Shown here: positions 1 through 5,683 of the stretch, one piece after another
How positions within the stretch are numbered: the stretch's first letter is position 1
Layout of the letters: the number at the start of each line of letters is the position of its first letter
Origin: Acidobacteriota bacterium
Lineage (GTDB): Bacteria; Acidobacteriota; Terriglobia; Acidiferrales; UBA7541
Assembly: GCA_003161195.1 (NCBI GenBank)
Contig: PMOV01000308.1
Location: 359 to 6,669 of the forward strand
Reading direction: 5' to 3'
DNA length: 6,311 nt
Notes under the pieces: generated by a model
What the model saw: only the letters and a program-made list of their open reading frames with translations
Told to the model about the DNA's origin: nothing
The model's database searches: none
Program-made: the position numbers and the translations under genes

Positions 1-128
1 TGCGCGCGCAACTGCAAAAAGACGGCATTACCGTCACGGACATCCGCCCGCTGACCGCCAGCCTCGAAGACGTATTCGTCGAGCTCACCTACAAGCATCA
101 GGCGTTGCTCGAGGCTTCCCGTGGCTAG
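1..128 (+). CDS. ABC transporter ATP-binding protein, C-terminal end (partial)
   Basis: The frame with codons starting at base 3 is open from the window edge to TAG at 126-128 and gives 41 residues. The stretch PLTASLEDVFVELT is the typical C-terminal ending of ATPases of ABC-2 type exporters (CcmA/YbhF/DrrA-like; PSLEDVFxxLT). The Walker and signature motifs lie outside the window. The ATPase would sit on the cytoplasmic face and power the permease encoded next. The stop overlaps the downstream GTG start by 8 bases, so the two genes are almost certainly translationally coupled and the products form one transporter. The substrate cannot be read from this piece. Confidence 0.85.
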   Translation, partial: RAQLQKDGITVTDIRPLTASLEDVFVELTYKHQALLEASRG

Positions 129-1245
129 CCCTTTCCGCGGATTCGGCGCCGTCTTCTATAAGGAAGTGCTGCACGTGCGGCGCGATCCCGGCACGCTCTT
201 CTTCTCGCTTCTGATTCCGCTGATGCAAATGGTCGTCTTGGGCTTTGCCATCGACACCAACGTCCGCCAGGTGCACACCGTGGTGTACAACGCCGACGGC
301 CGCCAGGAAAGCCGTGAGCTGATCGACCGTCTAAAAAACTCCGACACCTTTAACGTCATCCGCTACGTCGAAAACGACCACGATCTGAACGACGCCATCA
401 TTGGCGGAAAGGCCCGCGTTGGTATAAAAATCCCCGTGGACTTCTCCGACCGCCTCATCCACGGCATGTCCGCGCAAGTATTGGTACTTATTGACGGCTC
501 CGATTCTTCCGTAGCCGGCCAGGCCATCAACGTCACCACCGCCATCGGCCTCGACGAGTCCCTGCGGCGGGAGGTCACTGACGCCACCGCGCCCTTCGCC
601 GTCGATATGCGTCCCAAGCTGCTCTTCAATCCAGACTCTCGCTCTCCCAATTTCTTCCTGCCCGGCCTTACCGCTGTCCTCCTGCTCAACGTCACCACAT
701 TTCTTACAGCTTTCGCCATCGTGCGCGAAAAAGAGCGTGGCACGCTCGAGCAGCTTTTTGTCACCCCCGTTCGGCCTTTCGGGCTCCTGCTCGGCAAGCT
801 GCTGCCTTACTTCTTCATCGGCTTCTTCGAGCTCTGCAACATCCTCTTCTTCATGCGCTTTGTCTTCCGCGTGCCCATTCACGGCAACGTATTTCTGCTG
901 GCCCTGCTTTCCATTCCTTACCTCTTCGTATGCCTGTCATTCGGTATGCTCATTTCCAGCAAAGCCAATAGCCAGGCGCAGGCCATGCAACTCGCCTTCC
1001 TCACCTTTTTGCCCAGCATCTTCTTCTCCGGCTACATCTTCCCCCGCGAAACCATGCCGATTTTTTTCCGCGTCCTTAGCTATTTTGTTCCTGCCAGCTA
1101 TTTCATCAACATCACCCGCGGTATCATCTTGCGCGGCGCCGGTCTGCAACACTTGTGGCTCGACGGCCTGGCGCTGACTGCCATGGGCACAATCCTGCTC
1201 GTCATTGCCGCGCGCCGCTTCTCCAACAAAGTCATCATGACGTAG
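121..1245 (+). CDS. ABC-2 type transporter permease (YbhR/YbhS/DrrB-like)
   Basis: This 374-residue inner-membrane permease has the ABC-2 layout. A short cytoplasmic N-terminus is followed by TM1 at about residues 26-44, a large external domain at about 45-177, and then a block of five helices at about 178-200, 223-247, 256-279, 288-308 and 346-364. The cytoplasmic coupling segment REKERGTLEQLFVTPVRP (about 202-219) and the SGYIFPRETMP stretch before the last helices are hallmarks of the family. The start is GTG at 121, inside the end of the ATPase gene, with GAGG at 111-114 six bases upstream. Length is normal for YbhR/YbhS-type proteins. These usually work with an HlyD-like membrane-fusion protein, and often with a second permease; neither is in view, and the next gene is convergent, so this is the operon's last gene. 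The exported substrate (drug, lipid or other) is unknown. Confidence 0.93.
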   Translation: MASPFRGFGAVFYKEVLHVRRDPGTLFFSLLIPLMQMVVLGFAIDTNVRQVHTVVYNADGRQESRELIDRLKNSDTFNVIRYVENDHDLNDAIIGGKARVGIKIPVDFSDRLIHGMSAQVLVLIDGSDSSVAGQAINVTTAIGLDESLRREVTDATAPFAVDMRPKLLFNPDSRSPNFFLPGLTAVLLLNVTTFLTAFAIVREKERGTLEQLFVTPVRPFGLLLGKLLPYFFIGFFELCNILFFMRFVFRVPIHGNVFLLALLSIPYLFVCLSFGMLISSKANSQAQAMQLAFLTFLPSIFFSGYIFPRETMPIFFRVLSYFVPASYFINITRGIILRGAGLQHLWLDGLALTAMGTILLVIAARRFSNKVIMT

Positions 1246-1316
1246 GAGTCGCGGCTGACCGACTTATCTAACGGTTGCCGGACGAAACCACCGCGCACGC
1301 GGCAGCCCCTCGCGTC

Positions 1317-2624
1317 TTAGCAAACCGCCGCCAACTGCGTCCGCCACTCCTCCCTCGTTTCCTTCGCACTCCAAGCCAGCGACATTTGTGCGCTGGCCAC
1401 TGGCCGCCGTATATCCACAAACGGCCGCTCCGAGTAGCCAAGCCTGCGCCGTATCTCGGTCAGTCGCCGCGTCAAAGCATCGCGATATTCCTCGGGCGCT
1501 TTACCGTTCCGCACGAACCATTCCTCATACTGCTTCGCCAGTCGCGGAAACTTCGCCCGAATTGCCGGCATGAACTGCTTCGCCGAAGTGGCCTGTAAAA
1601 ATAGTATTCCCGACGAAAACCATAAAGAGCCCGCATCCTTCGCGGCCTCCGCCAAACGCTCCAGTTCACCTTCGCCGTCTGTAATTCCCGGGAGCAGCGG
1701 CGAAGCCAGCACCCCCGCCGGAATCCCCGCCTCCCGCAGTCGTCGCAACGCTGCAATGCGCAAATCCGGTCGCGGCGCACGCGGTTCGAGCCAACGCGCC
1801 AGCCGCGCACGCAGCGTCGTCACCGTCAGGTTCACGTATAACGTCGAACGCCTCGCAATCTGCTGCAACAATTCCAGATCGCGCACCACCTGATTGGATT
1901 TCGTGGTGATCGAAATGCTCAGTCCTTCGCGCTTCACCAACTGCTCCAGACAGGCCCGCGTCACACCGTATTCGCGCTCCGCCGGCTGGTAGGGGTCCGT
2001 CGCCGTCCCAATCGCGATGTGCTCCGGGTGATCCAGGTTCGGCCGTTCACCTGCCTTGCAATACTTCTCGGCCAGCTCGCGCCCAATCAAAGCACTGGCA
2101 TCCTGTTTCACAAAAATCTTTTTCTCGAACTCGCTGCCGTCCAGCTCCATATACTCGTGCGTATAGCGCGCATAACAATACCGGCAAGCGAACTCGCAAC
2201 CGCGGTAGGGGTTCACCGTCCACTCAAAAGGCACGCGTTTCGAATCGCACCGATTCATAATCGAGCGCACCGGCAACAGAAAATACTCCGGCCGCTCCTC
2301 GGACGTTCGTCTCGACTCCGCAGCCGGCGAAATCGATGCGAGGCGGGCAATGCCAACCAGTGGCGCAGCAGCAGTCCTGATCCTCTGTTGCGGGAAATCC
2401 GTCGCACGACGGATTCCTCCCGGACCAGTTCCCTCCGCTCCCAGCGGGGGGCAACCCGCCGGAAGAAGGGGCATACTGTTACTGGGGTCCGCCAGCGGGG
2501 CAAGCTCGCGAACCATTGCATTTGGTGCATCAGGGCAATTAGGAAAGAGCGAAGCTGCGGATTGTGGAGCGGGGCGGCGACGGATACGATAGCCCGACGC
2601 CGGGATGGAGTGCACTGCGGACAT
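1317..2624 (-). CDS. SPL-like radical SAM protein (PA0069/Rv2578c family)
   Basis: The 435-residue product carries the radical SAM cluster motif CxxxCxxC at C143, C147 and C150 (CEFACRYCYARYTHEY), which binds a 4Fe-4S cluster and S-adenosylmethionine. Around it are family signatures: VPFEWTVNPYRGC before the motif, IGTATDPYQPAE near 207-218, SITTKSN, VNLTVTT and PLLPGITDG. This is the COG1533 group related to spore photoproduct lyase; the reaction of this branch is not established, and DNA photoproduct repair should not be assumed. The conserved part begins near residue 88 (PLVGIARLAS). Residues 1-85 are Ala/Pro/Arg/Gly-rich and have no counterpart I recognise. I kept the ATG at 2624 because a TTGACA promoter ends about 20 bases upstream and GAGGTG lies just before the ATG; Met37 or Met51 are alternative starts. 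It converges with the ABC permease and diverges from the propeller gene. Confidence 0.9.
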   Translation of the reverse strand: MSAVHSIPASGYRIRRRPAPQSAASLFPNCPDAPNAMVRELAPLADPSNSMPLLPAGCPPLGAEGTGPGGIRRATDFPQQRIRTAAAPLVGIARLASISPAAESRRTSEERPEYFLLPVRSIMNRCDSKRVPFEWTVNPYRGCEFACRYCYARYTHEYMELDGSEFEKKIFVKQDASALIGRELAEKYCKAGERPNLDHPEHIAIGTATDPYQPAEREYGVTRACLEQLVKREGLSISITTKSNQVVRDLELLQQIARRSTLYVNLTVTTLRARLARWLEPRAPRPDLRIAALRRLREAGIPAGVLASPLLPGITDGEGELERLAEAAKDAGSLWFSSGILFLQATSAKQFMPAIRAKFPRLAKQYEEWFVRNGKAPEEYRDALTRRLTEIRRRLGYSERPFVDIRRPVASAQMSLAWSAKETREEWRTQLAAVC

Positions 2625-2644
2625 GGCCCACCTCGAACTCCTCC

Positions 2645-2673
2645 AGTATTTCGCTTTTTATTCGCCGTGTCAA
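2645..2673 (-). promoter_or_regulatory. Sigma-70-like promoter for the radical SAM gene
   Basis: Read on the minus strand, a perfect -35 TTGACA (2673-2668) is followed by a 17-base spacer and AATACT (2650-2645), a 4/6 match to TATAAT. Transcription would begin near 2638, giving a leader of about 14 bases that still contains GAGGTG in front of the ATG at 2624. The spacer is A-rich in an otherwise GC-rich region. The -10 and spacer lie inside one copy of a duplicated 20-base sequence. Prediction only. Confidence 0.6.
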
Positions 2674-2697
2674 CATTTATTTCGCTTTTTATTCGCC
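2647..2697. repeat. Tandem direct repeat, 20 bp exact, 31-bp period
   Basis: The sequence TATTTCGCTTTTTATTCGCC occurs at 2647-2666 and again, identical, at 2678-2697, with starts 31 bp apart. That is close to three helical turns, so a protein bound to both copies would sit on the same face of the DNA. The repeat lies between two divergent genes and overlaps the minus-strand promoter. It may be a duplicated promoter or a two-site operator; the sequence alone does not decide. Confidence 0.8.
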
Positions 2698-2754
2698 TGC
2701 CAGACGCTCCTCCGCGCCTTACCCACCGGAACTCGAATCCTCCCTTTCCGCCAT

Positions 2755-2783
2755 TTGCCTCCACCTCCCCCGCAAGCTATTCT
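2755..2783 (+). promoter_or_regulatory. Possible promoter for the secreted propeller gene
   Basis: TTGCCT at 2755-2760 and TATTCT at 2778-2783 are separated by 17 bases, each a 4/6 match to the sigma-70 hexamers. A start site near 2790 would leave a leader of only about 13 bases, just enough for the GGAGGA site at 2793-2798. Such weak matches arise by chance, so this is tentative. Confidence 0.3.
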
Positions 2784-2792
2784 CCCTGAGTC

Positions 2793-2806
2793 GGAGGAAC
2801 ACTTTG
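2793..2806 (+). promoter_or_regulatory. Ribosome binding site fixing a TTG start
   Basis: GGAGGA at 2793-2798 is a near-perfect Shine-Dalgarno sequence placed 5 bases before TTG at 2804-2806. It decides the start of the downstream gene: the frame is open much further upstream, to 2564, but that extension has no ribosome site, crosses the opposite gene's promoter and start region, and would bury the signal peptide. Confidence 0.85.
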
Positions 2807-4180
2807 AAGCTGCCCCTTGAAGCTATTCTATTGCTCGGCCTTGCCGTTGCCATCCTCCCGGCCGCGGCAAAAGCGCAAACTCCGCCAGCCGCTAAAAAGC
2901 CCGTCGCAGCCTCCTCCCCAAGCGCCACTCCACTCCCTAGCGCTCCGCTCTCCACGCACTTTCCCATCCTCCTGCTGGCCTTCGGCGAATCTCCTTCCTG
3001 GGACGTCCGCATCGGTTCTAAAGGCCCGGAACTCTTGCAGCGCCAAGGCTACCCGCCCGTCCTTCTCGAACCTGGCGAGATTACCCGCGAAGGTACCGCC
3101 GACATATGGATCTACCACGCCAAGGACGTATCCACGAGCGCCGACCTTTCCCTGCTCTTGAGCCGCGAACCTTGCTCCGATTCGTCGGCCGCTACCACCA
3201 AATACACCTTTAAGGCCGTCGTCCAGCATTCCCAAATTGGAAAACTGCAAGGCTGCGCTCGTATCGCCGCAGAGCTCTTCCCCCGTCTTCCGGGCCAAAC
3301 CGCACAAGGCGACGATGACGATACCGACAAGAAAAAACCCCCCGCGCTTCCTCCAATAACGAATGCCAAGGCGCCGGCAGCCGTGGCCTTTTTGACTCCC
3401 GCAGGGAAAATCGTTGTCAGCCGCAACGGCGTCAAGAAAATCGCCGCGCCGATTGGCACGCAACTCGCCCTCTCGCACGACGGCAAGAGATTGCTGTATA
3501 TCCGGCAAGACTCTAAGTCCCCTGCGCTCAACACCATTGTGCTCTATGAATTCGAGAGCGCCCGCTCGCGAGACCTCGTGCACGGACCAGTCGGCCAAGC
3601 CGTCTGGTCGCCAGACGATTCGCGCATCGCCTACGTATCTTCAGCCGACCAGAAATCCCAAGTCTGGGTCTTGCGGCCCGAAACGCCAGACAAAGCCGCT
3701 GCCTTCTCGTCGCAGCCTGTCGCAACCTTGGCAGGCTGGGTCGACCCGCACTCCGTTCTGGCGTGCGACTCACAAAACGCGTATTGGCTCAGTGAGGATC
3801 GCCCCATCCAAACCGTCGCCTTGCGGGAAATCTACGGCGACATGTTTCAGCCTAAACCATTCGACACACTCAGCTTAAATCCCGCGAATCCCGACCTGCT
3901 TCTGGTCTCGGCGGTGGAGTCGTCCACACCACCCGGCGCCCCGACGGATGCCGCCGGCACCGCTCATGGCCTCTTCCTCTACGAACTGCGTTCTAAACGC
4001 CGGACCCAACTCACCCCGCCAGACCAACTTGCTGAGCACGGCGTATGGTCTCGCGACGGCCTGCAAGTCTTTTACACCCGACGCACCTCTGCCGCTGCCC
4101 CGTCGATCTTCCGCATCCTCTGGGATGGCACCGGCATTCGCCGCTATGCGGATGGCTCGGACCTGACCGTCGGCGAGTGA
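2804..4180 (+). CDS. Secreted COG3650-like domain fused to TolB/PD40-type beta-propeller
   Basis: This 458-residue protein begins at TTG. Residues 1-24 are a signal peptide (KLPLEAILLLGLAVAILPAA core, likely cleavage AKA|Q25), followed by a Pro/Ala/Ser linker to about 50, so it is probably periplasmic. Residues 53-160 resemble the COG3650-type domain: FGESPSWDVRIG matches the GNEPFWxxxI pattern, and EPCSD (C124) with LQGCA (C151) matches the PCxD...GCA pair, which probably forms a disulfide. After an acidic-basic linker (GDDDDTDKKK, 169-178), residues 190-455 hold PD40/WD40-like blades, seen as LALSHDGKRLLYI (221-233), VWSPDDSRIAYVSS (267-280) and VWSRDGLQVFYTRR (414-427). TolB-like propellers usually mediate protein binding in the envelope. 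No catalytic motif is visible and the role is unknown. The only Met after the start is in the GDMFQP stretch (residue 347), so ATG-based gene calling would miss the true start. Confidence 0.85.
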   Translation: MKLPLEAILLLGLAVAILPAAAKAQTPPAAKKPVAASSPSATPLPSAPLSTHFPILLLAFGESPSWDVRIGSKGPELLQRQGYPPVLLEPGEITREGTADIWIYHAKDVSTSADLSLLLSREPCSDSSAATTKYTFKAVVQHSQIGKLQGCARIAAELFPRLPGQTAQGDDDDTDKKKPPALPPITNAKAPAAVAFLTPAGKIVVSRNGVKKIAAPIGTQLALSHDGKRLLYIRQDSKSPALNTIVLYEFESARSRDLVHGPVGQAVWSPDDSRIAYVSSADQKSQVWVLRPETPDKAAAFSSQPVATLAGWVDPHSVLACDSQNAYWLSEDRPIQTVALREIYGDMFQPKPFDTLSLNPANPDLLLVSAVESSTPPGAPTDAAGTAHGLFLYELRSKRRTQLTPPDQLAEHGVWSRDGLQVFYTRRTSAAAPSIFRILWDGTGIRRYADGSDLTVGE

Positions 4181-4191
4181 AAGGCGAGTGA
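4172..4191. repeat. Short tandem repeat across the stop codon
   Basis: GGCGAGTGA occurs at 4172-4180 and again at 4183-4191, an 11-bp period. The first copy contains the TGA stop of the propeller gene; the second lies just after it. It looks like a small slippage duplication with no obvious function. Confidence 0.6.
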
Positions 4192-4208
4192 TAACCGTAG
4201 CGCGGCGT

Positions 4209-4223
4209 TTCACCCTTCACCCT
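4209..4223. repeat. Heptamer tandem repeat TTCACCC x2
   Basis: TTCACCC is repeated head to tail at 4209-4222 and followed by a partial third unit. It sits in the 167-base gap between the propeller and receiver genes, which otherwise shows a C-run at 4239-4245, an AT-rich patch at 4268-4276 and the promoter at its end. No terminator hairpin with a T-tract is evident there. Confidence 0.45.
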
Positions 4224-4335
4224 TCAGCCTCCACTGCGCCCCCCCAATCTAACTACCCGCCATCCGCATTAATTAAGGGATAGCCATTTCGTCGCACCTG
4301 TCCTTCAGGCCGGGGCGCATTGCGCGCCCAACCTC

Positions 4336-4341
4336 TATACT
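4336..4341 (+). promoter_or_regulatory. -10 element TATACT of a likely leaderless promoter
   Basis: TATACT (5/6 to TATAAT) ends 6 bases before the ATG at 4348, so transcription would start at or next to the A of the start codon. The sequence between holds no Shine-Dalgarno site, as expected for a leaderless mRNA. No good -35 lies 16-18 bases upstream; TTGCGC at 4320-4325 is too close. The -10 position and the missing ribosome site support each other. Confidence 0.55.
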
Positions 4342-4347
4342 GCCTCA

Positions 4348-4971
4348 ATGGGAACCCCTGTCCCGGGCGTAGCACCTCAAGTAGGTATTCTCGTCCTCGA
4401 CGCCGACGCCCCAAGCGCCGGCGCCCTGCGCGTCATTCTCGATTCCGAAGGCTGGCGCGTGCGCATCGTTCCCGACGCGCAATTGCTCCTCACGGAACTG
4501 AAAAGCGGCGAATGGTCCCTCGTCGTCGCCAATATCGCCCTCACCCCCCCGAACAGCGCCGCGTTCATCACCCTTCGCGAACTCGCCGCCGTTTCGCCCG
4601 ACGACGGCGGCCGTATGCGCGTCCTCTTTCTGATCCCTGAACTAAGCGGCGGCCAGTACGTCAGCACTCTCGAAACCGCCCGCCTACCTTACGTGGTCCG
4701 CCCCTATCATTTGCACGACTTGCTCGAGAAAGTCAGCGACCTGCTGGTCGAGGTCCGCGCCATCGCCGCGCCCATTCGCCAGGTCCGCTACGAATTCGGC
4801 GACCTCCGCAAACAGAAAAAGGCCGCCGGCCGCTCCAATTCCATGTTCGCCTCCCGCGACTCCTTCTCTTACACCGATGAGGAACTCGCCGAGTACGAAA
4901 AATCAGAAAGCGAATCCTCCAAGAATCGCCGTCCCAAGCGTCTGGACAATCTCGGTAGCTCAAATCGCTAG
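4348..4971 (+). CDS. Degenerate receiver-domain protein with charged C-terminal tail
   Basis: The 207-residue product has a receiver (CheY-like) domain at about residues 12-137: beta1 VGILVLDADAP keeps acidic residues D18 and D20, and the rest follows the alternating strand-helix pattern to YVVRPYHLHDLLEKVSDLL. The phosphorylation residues are altered. The usual Asp in DLVLLDIxMP is Asn62 (SLVVANIALTPP), the beta4 Thr/Ser is absent from VLFLIPELSGG, and the beta5 Lys-Pro is Arg118-Pro119. It therefore probably does not accept phosphate by the normal route and may act as a protein-binding pseudo-receiver. Residues 150-207 are a hydrophilic, probably disordered tail, acidic (TDEELAEYEKSESES) and then basic (KNRRPKR). 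There is no DNA-binding or enzyme output domain and no histidine kinase nearby. The ATG is the only sensible start and has no ribosome site, consistent with a leaderless mRNA. Confidence 0.8.
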   Translation: MGTPVPGVAPQVGILVLDADAPSAGALRVILDSEGWRVRIVPDAQLLLTELKSGEWSLVVANIALTPPNSAAFITLRELAAVSPDDGGRMRVLFLIPELSGGQYVSTLETARLPYVVRPYHLHDLLEKVSDLLVEVRAIAAPIRQVRYEFGDLRKQKKAAGRSNSMFASRDSFSYTDEELAEYEKSESESSKNRRPKRLDNLGSSNR

Positions 4972-5100
4972 TATTCCCGCTCGCCTCCCCTAAGTCCCTC
5001 ATTCTGCAGCTTCGTTATTCCAACACTTCAAATGGAAGGTTTCCCCGCAAGATTCTCCGCCACGTCCGTTCTAGCTCCGTACGGCAATTCCGCATCGCAA

Positions 5101-5113
5101 GGAGTCTCTTATG
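5101..5113 (+). promoter_or_regulatory. Ribosome binding site of the small membrane ORF
   Basis: AAGGAG at 5099-5104 precedes ATG at 5111 by six bases, a textbook spacing. It is the main support for translation of the short ORF that follows. The 139-base gap upstream (4972-5110) shows no convincing promoter or hairpin to my eye. Confidence 0.75.
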
Positions 5114-5269
5114 GACCGCTCCGTATTACCTGTCGTCTTCAGCGTATTGATGAGCGCCGGCGCCGTCAGTGCCCTCGGCTTCGTCTGGTCGGCCCCGGGA
5201 ACGCCCAAGCCCCCGGCCAAGCCCGAAGGCGAGTGGCGCACTCGTCAGACCAGTCATCTCAAAGGCTAA
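5111..5269 (+). CDS. Small single-pass membrane protein, or N-terminal part of a split gene
   Basis: This 52-codon ORF has a strong ribosome site. The product begins with MDRSVLP, has one hydrophobic helix at about residues 5-26 (VVFSVLMSAGAVSALGFVW), then a Pro/Lys-rich segment (APGTPKPPAKPEGE) and a basic end (WRTRQTSHLKG). It looks like a membrane anchor followed by a flexible linker, the usual front of a larger anchored protein. It ends at TAA 5267-5269, and the same frame then continues open for 108 further codons. It may be a genuine small protein, or the 5' part of a gene cut by one nonsense codon. I recognise no family. Confidence 0.65.
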   Translation: MDRSVLPVVFSVLMSAGAVSALGFVWSAPGTPKPPAKPEGEWRTRQTSHLKG

Positions 5270-5281
5270 CGCGTCCTCGGC

Positions 5282-5596
5282 GTGATCGTCGCCTACGGTG
5301 GCGAAGTCGCCTGGAGCGACATCTTCGCCAGCCCTGACCTCTTCAACGCCGATTGGAGCAAACTCTTGCGCAGCTATGCGGTCGAGGCCCTCGCTCGGCC
5401 CGTTTTGCGCGAAGTCGCCTCCCACGATGACGCTGCCTCATTCCTCCAGCGCCTCAATGGCCGCGAACAACAGGAAACCGACCCTCACGTCTACGTCTGG
5501 CGCGCAATTACCGAAGGCCGCCTGACGCAAATCGAACTAGACACCCTCGACCCCAAACAATTCACCCTCCACCGCCTGCTCCTCCGCCGCACCTAG
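5282..5596 (+). CDS. Hypothetical protein, possibly the C-terminal part of the gene split at 5267
   Basis: From GTG 5282 this encodes 104 residues; the open frame actually begins at 5270, directly after the TAA, with codons CGC GTC CTC GGC (RVLG) that have the local coding bias. The product reads as a compact, mostly helical soluble domain: VIVAYGGEVAWSDIF, then LFNADWSKLLRSYAVEALARP, DDAASFLQRLNG and VYVWRAITEGRLTQIELDTLD. No family is recognised with confidence. No ribosome site precedes the GTG, so independent initiation is doubtful; coupling to the upstream stop or a once-continuous 160-residue protein are alternatives. It converges with folK across a perfect palindrome. Confidence 0.6.
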   Translation: MIVAYGGEVAWSDIFASPDLFNADWSKLLRSYAVEALARPVLREVASHDDAASFLQRLNGREQQETDPHVYVWRAITEGRLTQIELDTLDPKQFTLHRLLLRRT

Positions 5597-5609
5597 CGCC
5601 GCCTTTGTA

Positions 5610-5631
5610 GGGGCGCAGCATGCTGCGCCCC
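5610..5631. repeat. Perfect 22-bp palindrome between convergent genes
   Basis: GGGGCGCAGCA (5610-5620) is followed directly by its exact reverse complement TGCTGCGCCCC (5621-5631), in the context TTTGTA-palindrome-ATTTCAG. It lies between the ends of the hypothetical gene and folK and could stop transcription from both sides, though no long T-tract follows on either strand. Its form (a GTAGGGGC lead-in and a GC-rich palindrome) resembles dispersed extragenic palindromes in several bacterial phyla. Whether it recurs in this genome cannot be seen here. Confidence 0.75.
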
Positions 5632-5683
5632 ATTTCAGCAAGATCGGAAGGACTTGGGGTGCGTTGTTCTGCTTTCGTTTTGT

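Noticed and set aside
331..882. Minus-strand ORF of 183 codons inside the ABC permease
   Set aside because: Highly charged Glu/Gly-rich translation with no motif, antisense to a gene with clear ABC-2 features.
1291..1302. Inverted repeat CCGCG-CA-CGCGG between the permease and the radical SAM gene as a terminator
   Set aside because: Arms of five bases with a two-base loop cannot form a stable hairpin of that shape, and no T-tract follows on either strand.
2019..2789. Plus-strand ORF of 256 codons opposite the radical SAM gene
   Set aside because: It covers the radical SAM core antisense and its C-terminus runs through the promoter repeat; no recognisable domain.
2564..2803. Upstream extension of the propeller gene in the same frame
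   Set aside because: No ribosome site, it runs across the opposite gene's start and promoter and the direct repeat, and a signal peptide begins right after the GGAGGA-TTG site.
2828..3598. Minus-strand ORF of 256 codons opposite the propeller gene
   Set aside because: Gly/Arg-rich shadow without motifs; the plus strand has a signal peptide, propeller blades and a ribosome site.
4177..4213. GTGAAA / TTTCAC inverted pair after the propeller gene as a terminator
   Set aside because: Only six AT-containing pairs across a 25-base loop, with no T-tract; within chance expectation.
5032..5337. Plus-strand ORF of 101 codons overlapping the small membrane ORF
   Set aside because: Arg-rich translation, no ribosome site, and it competes with the frame that has AAGGAG and a transmembrane helix.
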